From NCBI GenBank assembly GCA_019055375.1, contig JAHQIW010000085.1:62001-126000 (forward strand): a stretch of DNA of 64,000 bases, in the 5' to 3' direction. Within the stretch, counting starts at the first letter, position 1; each line of letters begins with the position of its first letter. Made by a program: the position numbers and the translations under genes. The notes beneath the pieces are model-generated. The model ran no database searches. It was not told where the DNA came from and saw only the letters and a list, made by a program, of their open reading frames with translations. Below, piece after piece: positions 50,301-60,859 of the stretch. Origin of the DNA: Parelaphostrongylus tenuis. Its lineage: Eukaryota > Nematoda > Chromadorea > Rhabditida > Metastrongylidae.

Positions 50301-53300
50301 ATGCGGATTACACACTACTAGTATCGTCACCAGAAACAGCTGAGGAAAAGACGACCAATGAAACATTGTTGCACGATCAGGATTCATGGTCGTCTGACGT
50401 TGATCATGATTTAAGGAAGGAAAATTAAATCAGACGTATATCAGCCATTATCATTAACATTCGATAACAACAAGCCAAGTTGCAGTATCAAAAACAATCG
50501 AAACAAAAATGTTTTCTGTTCGCTTAGAAAATTCAGTTGCTTTTGTCTCATTCTACTGAAAATAAGATAAGCTGTGTCAAATATGAATTTTATCAAGTTG
50601 ATGCAAAAGTAACCGCGCTTCGTACATTGCTGAATTTCGCCTGAGGTATCATCAAATGAATGAAAAACATCCGAAATTTCAAAATTCATAATAACAGCAA
50701 TTGCTTTAGCACCGACCTAATAAATGACTCCAATGAGCTCAAATTAAACTTATAACATGGAATTGTGATCAAAGAATCGCCATCTTATTCAGGATTACGG
50801 CCCTCCTGGTTTTAAGCCTAGCCTACAAACAACCAGTACTCCTGTTACCTTACAGACTTCGTACACAACCTCAGATAGTATAGATTAGTAATTATTTTTA
50901 CCATTTTACTTAAATGTAACTAAAAACAACTATATCCAAGATGTCATTAGTATATTGCATTAATCAAGAAACTATGAAAAATCAATCAAAAGCTTAACGG
51001 AAAACCATTAATTATAGTCGAAAGAGATTTTTAAATAATTTCGTAGGACTTCAGAAATCAAAAGTGATATGGTTGACTGGAAGCAATTCTAAACAGGCGC
51101 TTAGTAATTGCCTAGCTACAATTTGGTACGAGAAAAAAAATGCTGAAGAGGTTACTGTACATGATGACTTGAGAGTTAGTATGAAAGGTTGCAAAACGGT
51201 GGCCTCGGTGGTGTAGTGGTAGCACGCGCACCCGCTATAGATGAAACTCTGGTTTGTATCTCGCCTGAGGTCGAGTACTATGTGTACCTCACAATACCTT
51301 AAGTTGAAATCAGTAATTATTTTGGAATCTAGCATGATTATTGGTTTTTACCTTTGTTTCTCTTATTTTGACCAGCTCTTTTTTCTTCTCCTTAGTCTCT
51401 ATTTTCTTCAAGAGGTTAACTGACTCGGAGGAAAATTGTTAATGCAAATTTGAGCTCCTGAATCGTTTGAATAGTGTTAAGATATTGAGGAAATGTGAAT
51501 CTGAATATATTTGAATAAGAAAACCATTGATAAATTATATAGCAATTTATACGGCTTGTTATCGAGTGGTGTGCCACTGCATTACTATTTCAACAATGAG
51601 TTTCGCTGTGTTCCAATTATATCATTACCAGAGTAATAGGTAGTTAGCGTGATGTATGATTTCGCTTACAAAATTTAGCACTCTTTTTTCCTCTCCTTTT
51701 GGCATTCTGTGATAATGTAAATGAACGTTTTTTTTCCCAAAATAGATTTGCTGCCTTATACTAGATTTCCTCTACGTTGTTGACGATTGCTGCTTCTCTT
51801 GCAAACATACGGGCCGATTAATTAAAAGCTATGTAGCAGCTTAAATTGATTTCAAAAAGTCTGTGGCGATATCATCCAAAACTCCCTTACTCTCTGTGAG
51901 ATGGAGATTCCAAAACGCTGTTCATCAAGATGTTTGCATATGTATGTTTGGTATATTTGCTAAGGTTATATTAATTCTATTAAAAAAGACGAGGAAATAG
52001 ACGAAAATGCTCTGATAGGTAATATGGTGGCAAGAATGAAGATGAACATGGTTTCGTCTTTTTACGAGCTATAACAGCATTTTCAGGTTGTTGTTTTCTG
52101 CCCGAATACGAGAGCAACAATGAAGATCTGCCAGTTTCTCTTACGTGCCCGCAAGGCGAAAAAGGTCCGCAAGGCTCAAAAGGGTTAGTGGGCAGTTTCT
52201 CTACTTTATCTCACTTCACTTTTTTACATTCAATATATGTAAAGCACATTATATTATTGCCTGGATTGGGTAAAATAAAGCATATTTTTTTCCCACCAGA
52301 ACTCTGCATCTTAATGTGGTTAACCTCTTGGGTTCCGCGTGCACCACACATAATACACCGATTGCCGTGTTGCGCGTAAGAGAATTCGCGTTGGCGTGCG
52401 TCCGGCCCTCCACTCCTCCCATCCCTCCTCCCATTCCCATTAAGTGAAATGTAGGTTTGAAGAAGATAATATCGTGGTTAAATGATGGAGCATAGCAGAT
52501 TTCTGAAAGGGGTTTTTCTAGTTAAGTAGCGCCAGTGTGCGTAGAACTCCCTGTGTTTTAAGTAAAAACCACATTGTTGCTTAGAAGACCATAAATTCAC
52601 CTAGTATATAACATTTGCTTCTATCAATATTTTCGTAGTCATTCGATAGCTTAAGATAGACACAATTTAGTATAAATTTGGTTTCTGAATAGGCCCTATT
52701 AGTACGCTCCGCTAACTAAAGAAGACATCGTTTTCCGTTCGAACTAACTACTTCCTTTCAGTTTCACAATAGAATTTCTGATATCATAGATCAGATCAAC
52801 AATTATTCAAAAAGCTTCATCTCTATGAAAAAATTGAACATTAGCGGAGTGACTTCTACAGACTTTTTTTGATCTAATAATAAGGTTTTTTTTTCGTTAT
52901 CTCGACCCTGTTCAGCCCTTCGGTAAAATTATAATTTTTACTTTTATAGAACGTATTGGTAGCTGTTCGATAGCTCAATTAGGTGAATTTGAATGGCATA
53001 TTATATTTCTCAAATGGCTTGTTTTTGGTGCTGTATCAGTCGGAATAAAAATTTGTTTCACATTTAAACATTTCTTGCCAGGAAGAACTTTTTTGAAGCA
53101 GATTTTAAACAATAGATAGAGCAAATTTTAAATTTCAAAAGCGTCTTAGTTTTTTAGAAAGGAAATTCGACAGCTCTGTAACGCTCAAAAGAAGATTGCG
53201 TTCACACATCCGAATTATTGTTGTTATCCGCACCTCTTTGAAAGCAAGACCTTTTTCTCAAATTTTCCTAATGACTCTGTAGTTTAATCGACAACTCAAA

Positions 53301-56300
53301 TCTAGACAATTCCAACAACATATTTGAATTTCGAAGAAAACCTTTTAGTACGCTGTAACTGCTACAATGAAATTACGTTTCACACTTGTAGCGCTTCGGC
53401 GCATCTTTCGCTTCATAGAAGATTTTTTTCGACTATTAGCAACCATTCGATAGTCTGAATTCTGCTGATTCCAGTAAGTATGTGGTTTTCAAAGGGTTAC
53501 CTAGTGACCCGTAGAAGTCGAAGGAAAGTTGGAGGCCACGCTTGCAACAATGACACCAGGCCACCTCACAATACCGATATGTGGATGGGATTTTGCAACA
53601 TAGGCACCATACTGCCGAATCATCTCAACATTTGCCACGTTGAGTGTGTCATTGCAAGTGAACTGCTTTTTGACTGTCATCTTCTTCTCATCGAGTTCAC
53701 TTACCTTGAGCGTTTTTCTTCGCCAACCGCCAAAAAGAATCCGTCGTGTTCCTAAAAAACACGGCGTCTTACAATCCAAACGTCTGTAAAAGAAAGGACA
53801 CTGAATCAGTTCTGATCAAAAATTCTTCGACGATTTTACAAGCATAGGTTTCGCGATAAGGTCGATATTGGAGTCGAAAATGGTTCAAGAACACTCGTCT
53901 CACCTTCGTTACTGCTTCTCGTTTCCTCCACAATTGGAAGGTCAACGTCGCTTAAATAGTGCAAGAAAGATCTCGGCATATACCGCAGCTCAGAATTGAA
54001 CTACAGCACACTCGTGGACTGAAATAACTATTTTTTCAAATCAATCTATGGTGCAGTCAAAGTTTTCTGGCCCCCTGAAAGTGATCATTATCAATATGAG
54101 TTTCTATCTGTAAAGTACAATAAATTATTTTCAACAGATCTTTTTAAGCCTCTAGTCGTGTAGAGAAAATTCCGAAGTATCACAGGCAATCCTGATATTC
54201 ATAAAAAAGCCCACGTGTGATTCGTGGCGCGGATAGATATTGTATCTGGTACACACATTTTAGCAAACAAGAAGTGCTAATCAAGTGCGAAACCTAATAT
54301 GTTTCGACCGTAGCGGCGCCCTAAGAAGTTTACTTTGAAAACCAAACATATTGTTGAAATTACAAAGATTCACTCGAGCTAATTTTTAAAAGTCGGTTAT
54401 AAAAAACTTCTTTCCGATGAGAAAACATTTGATGTGAAACAAAATCTTATTTCGATTGTTTCTTCACTAAAAATAATTCGTTTGAGAAATTAAACATATC
54501 GTTCAAATTCACTTGATTTCAGCTACCGAACCATTACCAAAACGCTTAAAAAAACAAATAAACATTTTTAACCGAAGGCCTCAAACAGAGTCGAGGTAAC
54601 GGAAAGGTACTAATAAAGTTTTTGTGTCCTAATATCTTTAGTTTTCAAGGCGAAAGCAACCTTTTTGGGAAGCAACGCCTTCCGAACTCTTTTCTCAAAA
54701 AGTCAGTTGTTATGATCAAGCACCCTCTTCATCAGTTTATTCTTGGACACTTGCCTATCTTAGTCATCATATTTTTACCTGTATTTTGTTTAACTTCAAA
54801 TCTTTACGCCAACATCACTTCGTCTTTGCAGTGTAGCTCAAAGAATTTGCGCACCACTGAAAAGTGGTGGGCGTCCTTTTATTTGTCAATCGCAATTATA
54901 GATTACTCTATATTACTCTATACATTATAGACAATACATATTACACTTACATTGTGTGGAAGGGCACGAACACGAAAGCTGAAGTCTCAAATCTTGCGAA
55001 AGAAATCCTATGTCGTAGACCGAACACTTACGAACATATACCCGTTAGAGGAAATTGAAGTAAGCATGCGTTTCAAAGAACATTTAGTAGCATTCTGCAC
55101 AGCGTCCCTTTTGAGAACACGGTTGTGTCGGCCGACGAAGAGCGTCATCTCGTAAGTAATTGAGGTGCACTTTCCACTTGTACTTCTCGATGACGATATG
55201 TTTGGTCTAGTCAGCTTATATGGTTGATTTGCCCGACTGATGTTCTCCGCTTCTACCAAAGAGTTTCACTATAGGTCTTTGAAAGAAACGTTCAAACAAC
55301 ATTCTGATATCGTTACTATTGAAAAGCTTTTCCTCAAAAATTCTATTTAGGCTTACTTCTTCTTACAACTTCTACGAATAGCAGCTTCACAACAATCTAC
55401 AAAGCGGTGACTCTTCTGGCGGAAGACCGATATCAAATCCTCACAACACACTCACAAAATTTTAACAACCACTAGCAGCAGCTAGTTCCACTTCTAGGTG
55501 CCTACAATCCTATAGAATAAACACTGACATCGTAGAATCTACCTCTCCTAGACTACACACTGCCTATTTTGCAGCCACTTCATTGTTGAGGTATTAGGTT
55601 TCGGTTACTTGGGAGTATTCGGCTGCTCTCCCCCATATAATAATCTTTAAAAATTCAAAATTAGTTATATACCTGAAGAACAATCAATGATAGAGATCAT
55701 TGCCGCAGGTATTAAAGAATGGTATCCATCGGAACCAGGTGGCTGCTCAGGTCTCTTATGTAATGATGAAACTTGAAAACCTTCTGCACTTGCTCACATT
55801 GAAGTTGTTCAATCAGATGAAGATGAGCAGGCTTTAGAAAGCTTTTTTTGCAACTGTATGAGTACCAGCTCTCGAGTATTTAGTAGCCGATCATATACAG
55901 TGTGCTCCATCATTTTTGCTAAATTACTCTTTATATTGGGATTTTAAAGCACTATGGCGACTTTTGGCTATTGTATGGAATTAAGGTTATCAGAACCTAT
56001 AGACCTGGGTAGTAATACTTGTTCCAGAAGTAGAAAATGTTGAGATAATTGATTATTTGACAATTTATTCATTTCTAGCCAAGAATGAGGGTGATTGTGT
56101 TTGATACAGGGAATTTATGGTAAATATGATAGAAATATGGATAAATGCAAATGAGGTTATATAAGAGTGTTTCATCACAGTTCAAAACATGATCCTTTCA
56201 TAAGCGTCTGGTGTTCCCCTTAAGCACTGCGAGGTTTCGAAGGATGCATCGGCGTTATTTTCACTACCGACAGCTTTACTAAAGTCTCTGCTATCATGAT

Positions 56301-57439
56301 CAACCTACTGACATTAAATTCCCTTCAACAACAATAAAAATCCAAATTTCATTGGAAAACTACTAAATTGTAATCGGAGCGCTACCCGCCCGCTCGGCGA
56401 CCGGGCCGCGTGTTACGCGAGGTATCAACGTGAAAGCCAAAAGGTTAATTCTTTAACCAACATTGCTTTGCTTTACTTTTAGTTTATATTGTCGTATATG
56501 ACATAAAATGTCATTTTCCTGTAAATCACCAAAGATCAATAGGAATCATCTTCTAGCATAAGAAATTTTCTTACAAGCCGGTTTTAATGGTGTACCTGGA
56601 GCTCACGGTCACGATGGTGAGCCATTTGTTCACGTACAAAATACGTCGACACTTGCAAAAGAGTTACAATATGCTGCTCTATGTTCGTCTTGCCCGGCTG
56701 GACCTCCCGGTATGCAAGGTCTAAAAGGTAAAGAAGGTTTTCCTGGATATCCTGGTGTACGTGGAACACCTGGTGCTCCAGGGCAACATGGAAACGGGGA
56801 CTGGCTGGTCAACCTGCTGATAGAGGGAGAAACGGACGACAAGGGCAAAATGAACTACGAGGACCAAAGTTTGCATCAATTTGGATATTTATAATAACTC
56901 TAGTATAGGTTCCAACTAATTACTATGTCTTTGAGTAGAAATCAATCGATTTTTTAGAGGATCTGATGGAGTTCTGACTTGCAGAGGCTTGCCAGGCTTA
57001 TCTGGACTTACCGGCTCTCTCGGAAGAATTCATATTAACGTTGTTCTGAGTCTTGACAAGAAGTAACTGGTTTTTGTTCCAGTCAAGCGACTACTGGTTG
57101 ATAGATCAATTTCTGATCGGAGGTAATTTTTAGCTCCCGGTGCACAAGGTACTGGCGGATCTCCAGGTGAAAACGGGCCACCAGGAAGAGAAGGTCCTAT
57201 GGGACCACCAGGAAAACCAGTTTGTTCTCTCATTTCATTTTCTCCCTATACTTGAATGTAACCGAAAGACAAAAATTCAGGGTACACCTGGCCAGGACGG
57301 TATGAATGGTAGTGTTGGCAGCCCTGGAGAATCAGGACTATATGTTCTTTTCTGTCCATGTTCTAAAAGAAAAGTGAATCTGAGCGTACGTTATATTTTT
57401 GACAGGCTGTGGAATACTGGTTCGTATAGCTTTTGGTAA
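47187..57439 (+). CDS. Nematode cuticle collagen
   Basis: A multi-exon collagen. An N-terminal exon (47187-47336) has the membrane-anchor domain of cuticle collagens. Later exons carry Gly-X-Y blocks separated by cysteine pairs: 52087-52183, 56578-56868, 56985-57039, 57134-57219 and 57281-57439. The order is TCPQGEKGPQGSKG, then a short block, a non-collagen gap, CSSCPAGPPGMQG, long Gly-X-Y runs and an end FCPCSKRK, which corresponds to the YCPCP ending of cuticle collagens. These proteins are secreted by the hypodermis and cross-linked into the cuticle.

Problems: a one-base frame break near 56795-56800; phases between 52183 and 56578, and between 57039 and 57134, do not match; the expected tryptophan-containing part of the N-domain was not found. 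It may be a live gene with assembly indels, or a pseudogene. Total span of 10 kb is long for a collagen. Confidence 0.65.
47732..47845 (-). CDS. Candidate internal exon, unrecognised
   Basis: Minus strand: acceptor gcattttcag, 37 open codons LTNECFTLGSQHIAILPVFK and QHQFTHESLSRCESCILR, donor gtaatt. Both junctions are strong. It may belong with 45943-46110 but the phase link was not found. It lies within intron 1 of the collagen on the other strand. Confidence 0.35.
48220..48325 (+). CDS. Possible collagen exon 2
   Basis: Acceptor atttttcag, phase 0, open: LEVANGGQKTILIQVSTRI, then NNKSKITIGTKLHQP, donor gtaagc in phase 1. Its phase links exactly to both neighbours (a Cys codon forms at the junction with 52087). 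It lacks the tryptophan expected in this domain, so the link is tentative. Confidence 0.35.
48528..49103. mobile_element. Mariner-derived palindromic MITE
   Basis: About 575 bp. Ends cgtatattttggcattagag, taataaacaccgcatttatt and agtgccaaaacttatggaac, gacctaat. Arms are mutually inverted (caaatggcgcatagggaaac against tcctatgcgctatccgtgta). Most complete copy; in a collagen intron. Confidence 0.7.
49230..49500 (+). repeat. tRNA-derived SINE (family A)
   Basis: Head aactggcgcagagttagagg with B-box-like ggttcgatcccgcc, then cctgtgcggtcggcaaactg, attcaaacacctct and the end gatgcattgctcaggagttg, cttaacgccgga. Same layout as 42885 and 62735. Confidence 0.6.
49654..50119. repeat. Palindromic tRNA-like element with 13-bp target duplication
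   Basis: Left arm caataatgtaaagtggtgtg, cgggattcgaactcagatct; right arm ttcgaatcccggctgacgca, caccactctacattattggg. The 13-bp word attctcaacgtta occurs immediately before (49641-49653) and after (50120-50132). This shows transposition of the unit as an inverted pair. Same family as 4390, 24236 and 33713. Confidence 0.8.
50247..50428 (+). CDS. Orphan candidate terminal exon
   Basis: Acceptor aattctag, then a phase-1 open frame of 59 codons ending in TAA. The peptide, from LTLKATESRSERPNHNDD through LVSSPETAEEKTTNETLL to SDVDHDLRKEN, is acidic and rich in Ser and Thr, like a cytoplasmic tail. AATAAA follows at about 50719. It sits in a collagen intron on the same strand. It does not match the phase of GPCR exon 8 and cannot be assigned. 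Confidence 0.35.
51196..51275 (+). repeat. tRNA-like sequence (SINE or tRNA relic)
   Basis: Starts ggcctcggtggtgtagtggt and ends cgcctgaggtcg, so a seven-pair acceptor stem can form and the A box is good. The T-arm (tggtttgtatctcgc) has lost the conserved GTTCRA bases. Read as a tRNA relic or SINE head, not an active tRNA. Confidence 0.5.
52087..52183 (+). CDS. Collagen exon, first Gly-X-Y block
   Basis: Acceptor ttttcag. Encodes CCFLPEYESNNEDLPVSL, then TCPQGEKGPQGSKG. Two or three cysteines precede the first Gly-X-Y triplets, as in cuticle collagens. Donor gttagt, phase 2. Confidence 0.75.
52893..54612. mobile_element. Foldback element with tandem subrepeats and central open frame
   Basis: Outer ends are inverted (ttatctcgaccctgttcagc, near 52899, against gcctcaaacagagtcgaggt, near 54576). 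Arms remain alignable inwards for at least 400 bp. The left arm itself contains diverged tandem modules with a recurring unit ctgta..tttcacac about every 180-200 bp (near 53035, 53175, 53350). The centre (53480-53780) is not part of the arms and holds open frames on both strands. Same module as 43640-44668. Located in a collagen intron. Confidence 0.65.
53501..53779 (-). other. Open frame at the centre of a foldback element
   Basis: A 92-codon minus-strand frame, including KMTVKKQFTCNDTLNVANVE and HPHIGIVRWPGVIVASVAS. It contains a canonical donor (aaggtaagt) near 53704, so it may be a captured piece of a host gene. The other strand is also open. No family recognised. Confidence 0.3.
54615..56575. 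other. Collagen intron, nothing recognised
   Basis: Two plus-strand frames (54622-54930 with hydrophobic stretches; 54864-55058) and a minus-strand frame (55008-55259) overlap without splice support. No repeat family was recognised. Confidence 0.35.
56578..56868 (+). CDS. Collagen exon, central Gly-X-Y blocks
   Basis: Acceptor cttacaag. Encodes GFNGVPGAHGHDGEP, a non-collagen gap FVHVQNTSTLAKELQYAAL, then CSSCPAGPPGMQGLKGKEG and FPGYPGVRGTPGAPGQHG. After about 56797 the Gly-X-Y register continues only in another frame (GRNGRQGQNELRGPK), so a base is missing or extra in the run of G at 56795-56799. Donor gtttgc; in the restored register the phase fits the next exon. Confidence 0.8.
56985..57039 (+). 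CDS. Collagen exon, short Gly-X-Y block
   Basis: Acceptor acttgcag. Encodes KGLPGLSGLTGSLGR and IHIN, in the phase set by the preceding exon. The donor is uncertain (gttgtt at 57040). Confidence 0.6.
57134..57219 (+). CDS. Collagen exon, Gly-X-Y block
   Basis: Acceptor atttttag. Encodes PGAQGTGGSPGENGPPGREG, then PMGPPGKP. Donor gtttgt, phase 0, which fits the next exon. Confidence 0.75.
57281..57439 (+). CDS. Collagen terminal exon
   Basis: Acceptor aaattcag. Encodes GTPGQDGMNGSVGSPGESG, then LYVLFCPCSKRK, the usual cysteine-containing end. The frame runs to TAA at 57437-57439. A possible 31-bp intron at 57374-57404 would give a shorter tail ending VEYWFV, but it is probably too short to splice. 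Confidence 0.7.
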   Translation, partial: GTPGQDGMNGSVGSPGESGLYVLFCPCSKRKVNLSVRYIFDRLWNTGSYSFW

Positions 57440-58800
57440 AGCGAGAGGAACCGGTAGTACACAGTCACTCAGGGCCCATGGTTTCTGCCGTGAGAGTGAA
57501 GTTACAGCATACTTTGGAATAGCTCAACCGCGTATAGTGCGTAATTAGTGGTTTCTCCTAATGCAGCTGATAGCTGGCTCAACTGCGAGGCATCCATAAC
57601 TATGCTTCCACACTCCATTCTTCCGGTAGCGCAATAACTCCTTGCGAAGGATAAAATTGATGTCTCTACATCCAATAATAGAATTACATCCCTATGATTT
57701 GGCTAGCACCATATGGGAGATAAATGAGCTTCATTCGCCTAACATTTCGACGTCTTCTTCTCCTTCAGAGCCGATGGACTAGAGTTCTTCCAAGCATTTT
57801 GTAGCACTCGGTACTATAATCATCCAGCAAAAAGTGGATTGAAAGTTTATAAACAGGTAAATTTTTCCGTAGAAGATAAATCACTACCAGCGGATCAAAT
57901 AACAATCATCCTGCATATGAGAACATCGCCTGAGATTCCCCATTCGAGAGGTGTTTCACTGAAAAAGATTTGACTGGAATGACAACGAAGAACGTCAATG
58001 AGAAGACATACGACTTTGGACATTTAACTCAAATCATGTGCTCTGAGAAAAACAAATAGATCGAATCGTCAGTCGAATAGAGTTTATTTATCAAGTTCAT
58101 AGTTTTAGCTGATTTATAAAGAAAACTCTTATTGAAGTTTAACATCGAGATTAAAAGAAAATTACTTTAAAAATCATGCCTCCACACTTCGCCAGGTAGC
58201 TGAAAGCCATTTCACTAACCAAATATGCGACAAACACCTCCATGGTGAAGTACTGAGAGATCATTGAATGCCGAATGGTACATAAGTTTTCTTTTTAGGA
58301 TCTGTATTGCCTGTTCAGGAGAGAGTAGGAGTTCGGGTTAACCTTAAACACCGAAATTGCTAACTCAAAGTGGAATGCTCGATTGTGTAAGTTCGAGTTT
58401 GTGTAAGTAAGTAGTAAGTGACAACTACGCTTGTGTGATAACTGTCTATACCAGTAATGTCAAAACAGTATGAGCAAGCTGGTGATATGTAGCTGAGCGA
58501 GTAGTTACGAAGTTACGCGGTTAACTGGAGCACTTTAAGACACGGAAACAGCGGACCATTGCGCACACGAACACAAGCACTCAGCTCCTCAAAGCCCTCA
58601 ACTGCCTTGTATACTGACTAATGAGAAGGATCTCTGCAAGGGAAAGCACAAGCCGCTTAGTCGAAAATAAGTGTGGGCACGAAGGAGTGCTGGCAACTAA
58701 CTGATGGGAAGGAAGATGTAGGATGTAAAAGTTACAAAACAAACACTCTAATGAGGGCACAACATAGGAGATTGTTCCGTGTTTACTTGGAAGCGATGTT
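57440..58800. other. No supported gene; Penelope-type remnant
   Basis: On the minus strand near 57728-57775 the sequence reads ggctctgaaggagaag..gacgtcgaaatgttagg, a layout like the 3' ends of Penelope-type elements with a decayed hammerhead. Otherwise non-coding. Confidence 0.35.
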
Positions 58801-58807
58801 GTCGAAC

Positions 58808-59049
58808 CTAATAACAGCTCACAGTATTGGCTCATGTGAAAGCTTGAACGAAATGTCCAAGGAATTTTAGCTGAGATACAATATACGCACAACACCATAG
58901 AAATAGGAACTATTCCGGAAATAGTCGTTACAAGACCAGTGTAAGCGGAGCAGAATTCTTGTTTGCAGAAGCACTCAAAAGCAACGATGTGATCATAATT
59001 AGTCGTGATATATCTTCTTCGAATTCCATATTTGCAATCATTTGGCACT
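58808..59049 (-). CDS. Candidate exon, Cys-rich ectodomain plus membrane helix
   Basis: Minus strand: after an acceptor ..gaagctag the frame reads PNDCKYGIRRRYITTNYDHI, VAFECFCKQEFCSAY and then a helix GIVPISMVLCVYCIS, ending at a donor gttcga. A CxCxxxxC cluster just before a membrane helix recalls the small Ly6/ET-type proteins of nematodes, which end in CxCxxxxCN. The Asn is not present here. Upstream frames at 59435-59653 might be part of it, but no junction was convincing. Confidence 0.35.
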
Positions 59050-60610
59050 CTAGCTTCACTAAATTAATATGCGCTGAGGTGACCACCCTTTTGCTACGGC
59101 TGGTGCATAAGTAAAACGGCGAAATTTACGATATGCGCCATTAAGTATACGGTAGTAATCATATTGTAACATCTGGTATATAGTCCTTTGTTTCCTTGTC
59201 CTTTTTCAAAAGCTGAATTCTGTCATGGAATAGGTTCACTATCAACTAGTGCTCCAGTATGGAGATGTTGAACTCTTCACCTGGGAAACCTCGGCAGGTC
59301 AATGAACATTTTGCAGGTGCATCGTAGTTCGATGGCCTAGACGTATCCCTTTACCATGCTTTATCAAAATCGTTCAGGGTTGTGCCTTACGATCTCGTCA
59401 AACATCAGATAACTCGAGTGGGGCACCAGTGAAGTCACCATTTCTCTTTCGTGTACCAAAGCTGCATAGTAAGCTTTTGTTTGCTAAAAGTCTTTGTAAG
59501 TACCAATAACATCTCACACGGTTTACATGGCAAGGGTGACGCGCTCTCGGAGGCATTGAGATTATCGACAACATTAATGAATCTGTACAAGCAGGAAACC
59601 TGTTGGACATCAACGGACCCGAGCCAGCACGAGTAAGGTCTCCATTCTGCCATCTTTTGTGCCAGGGTTCCGATTGAAACAAAGGAACCCCGACTGACGA
59701 AAATCTCATTACATTTCTGACATGAATATCTGTGAGGAAAATTTATTTTTGGTTCAAAGAGATGTCCTACTGAATATCCAGAGTTTATTTTAGGTCAATC
59801 CAGTAGACGCACAGACATTGGAAATTTCACATAAAAGGCGACCGGAGCTATCCAATACTGCGCAGAAATCACAGTGTGAAAGCTTCTTGACGTAGAGAAA
59901 ATTAGCAATTTGCTCGCATTACTGGACCATTATTATAAAAGGATGGATCACTTACTTATTCCTTCCCCATGCTTCCACTTGTTTCTCTACTTCAAAAATA
60001 CCCTAATCAATCTCTTTTATTCATTAGCTTACATGATTTTATATTGGATAGATTAAACATACAATAAAGAAATTTTACTAAGGAAATGTCAAGTGTTGAA
60101 AGAGAAATGTAAGTAAATGCTTTAGTAATCCTTGGAGTCAGTTCATAAAGGCTTTCTGTCATTTTTTCAATCATCACCATTTCCATTTTTCTTTGTTCTG
60201 ACGGAGCCTTCTAATTTTGAAGCCCACATGGCATGCCGTAAGATATAGTGGAGAGTAATTGAATATGTACCAAAAACAAACTTTCACTTCTATAAAATGC
60301 GGTCTGAATCAGGAGAAGAATTTCTCGCTTGTGCTACATTGGAATGATATGGTCATTTCCAACTAGCACTTAGAATGCACTTGCGCACTTGTAGATGAGT
60401 GTTTTTGCAGATACGCATTACCTCATGGATCACAAGATTGCGATATTATGGCCAGTAAGATTGGTTGTGGAAGAGATAGGCTCCCTATCTGCTCTAGAAA
60501 GGCCAAGCGCTTTTATTTTGAGATATGCTGCTCAAAAATAGTATTCACCAGGTTTCCAGTTGATACCGTCCGTCACAAGCACTAAATATAAAGTGTATTG
60601 CTGTTCTCAT
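59050..60610. other. No supported gene
   Basis: Overlapping frames on both strands at 59398-59709 are unresolved. The rest is AT-rich with no recognisable element. Confidence 0.35.
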
Positions 60611-60614
60611 AGGC

Positions 60615-60850
60615 AAGAGGTGAAATCCTCGGGACATCAAGCGCTCCCCAGGAAGACCACCCACCCGATGGTCCAATTTCCTCACGAAAAGCATGGAAGA
60701 AAGATATTATGCTCAAAGAAACTCTAGAGCGACCGACCCACTGGGATACTCTTGCACGCGATAGGGAAAAATGGAAGTGTTGCTGGTGTCCGCTCGAGTC
60801 ATTAGAAGATCAACGGGACGACTGGTGACAGGTGATATAGGTGATAGGAA
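60615..60850 (+). mobile_element. RTE retrotransposon 3' tail
   Basis: Plus-strand frame RDIKRSPGRPPTRWSNFLTK, then a block matching SMEERYYAQRNSRATDPLGY, is the C-terminus of the RTE polyprotein, followed by gacaggtgatataggtgata, the family's 3' repeat. Severely 5'-truncated and with a stop. It is the opposite orientation from the other copies. Confidence 0.75.
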
Positions 60851-60859
60851 AGAGCCACG

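Noticed and set aside
50247..50428. C-terminal exon of the GPCR
   Set aside because: Its open frame needs a phase-1 donor, while GPCR exon 8 ends in phase 2, and the exon at 42522-42615 fits phase and position better.
51196..51275. tRNA gene
   Set aside because: The acceptor stem pairs, but the T-arm has lost GTTCRA and no convincing anticodon arm forms.
57083..57122. Extra collagen micro-exon
   Set aside because: The phases would fit, but the following intron would be only 11 bases.
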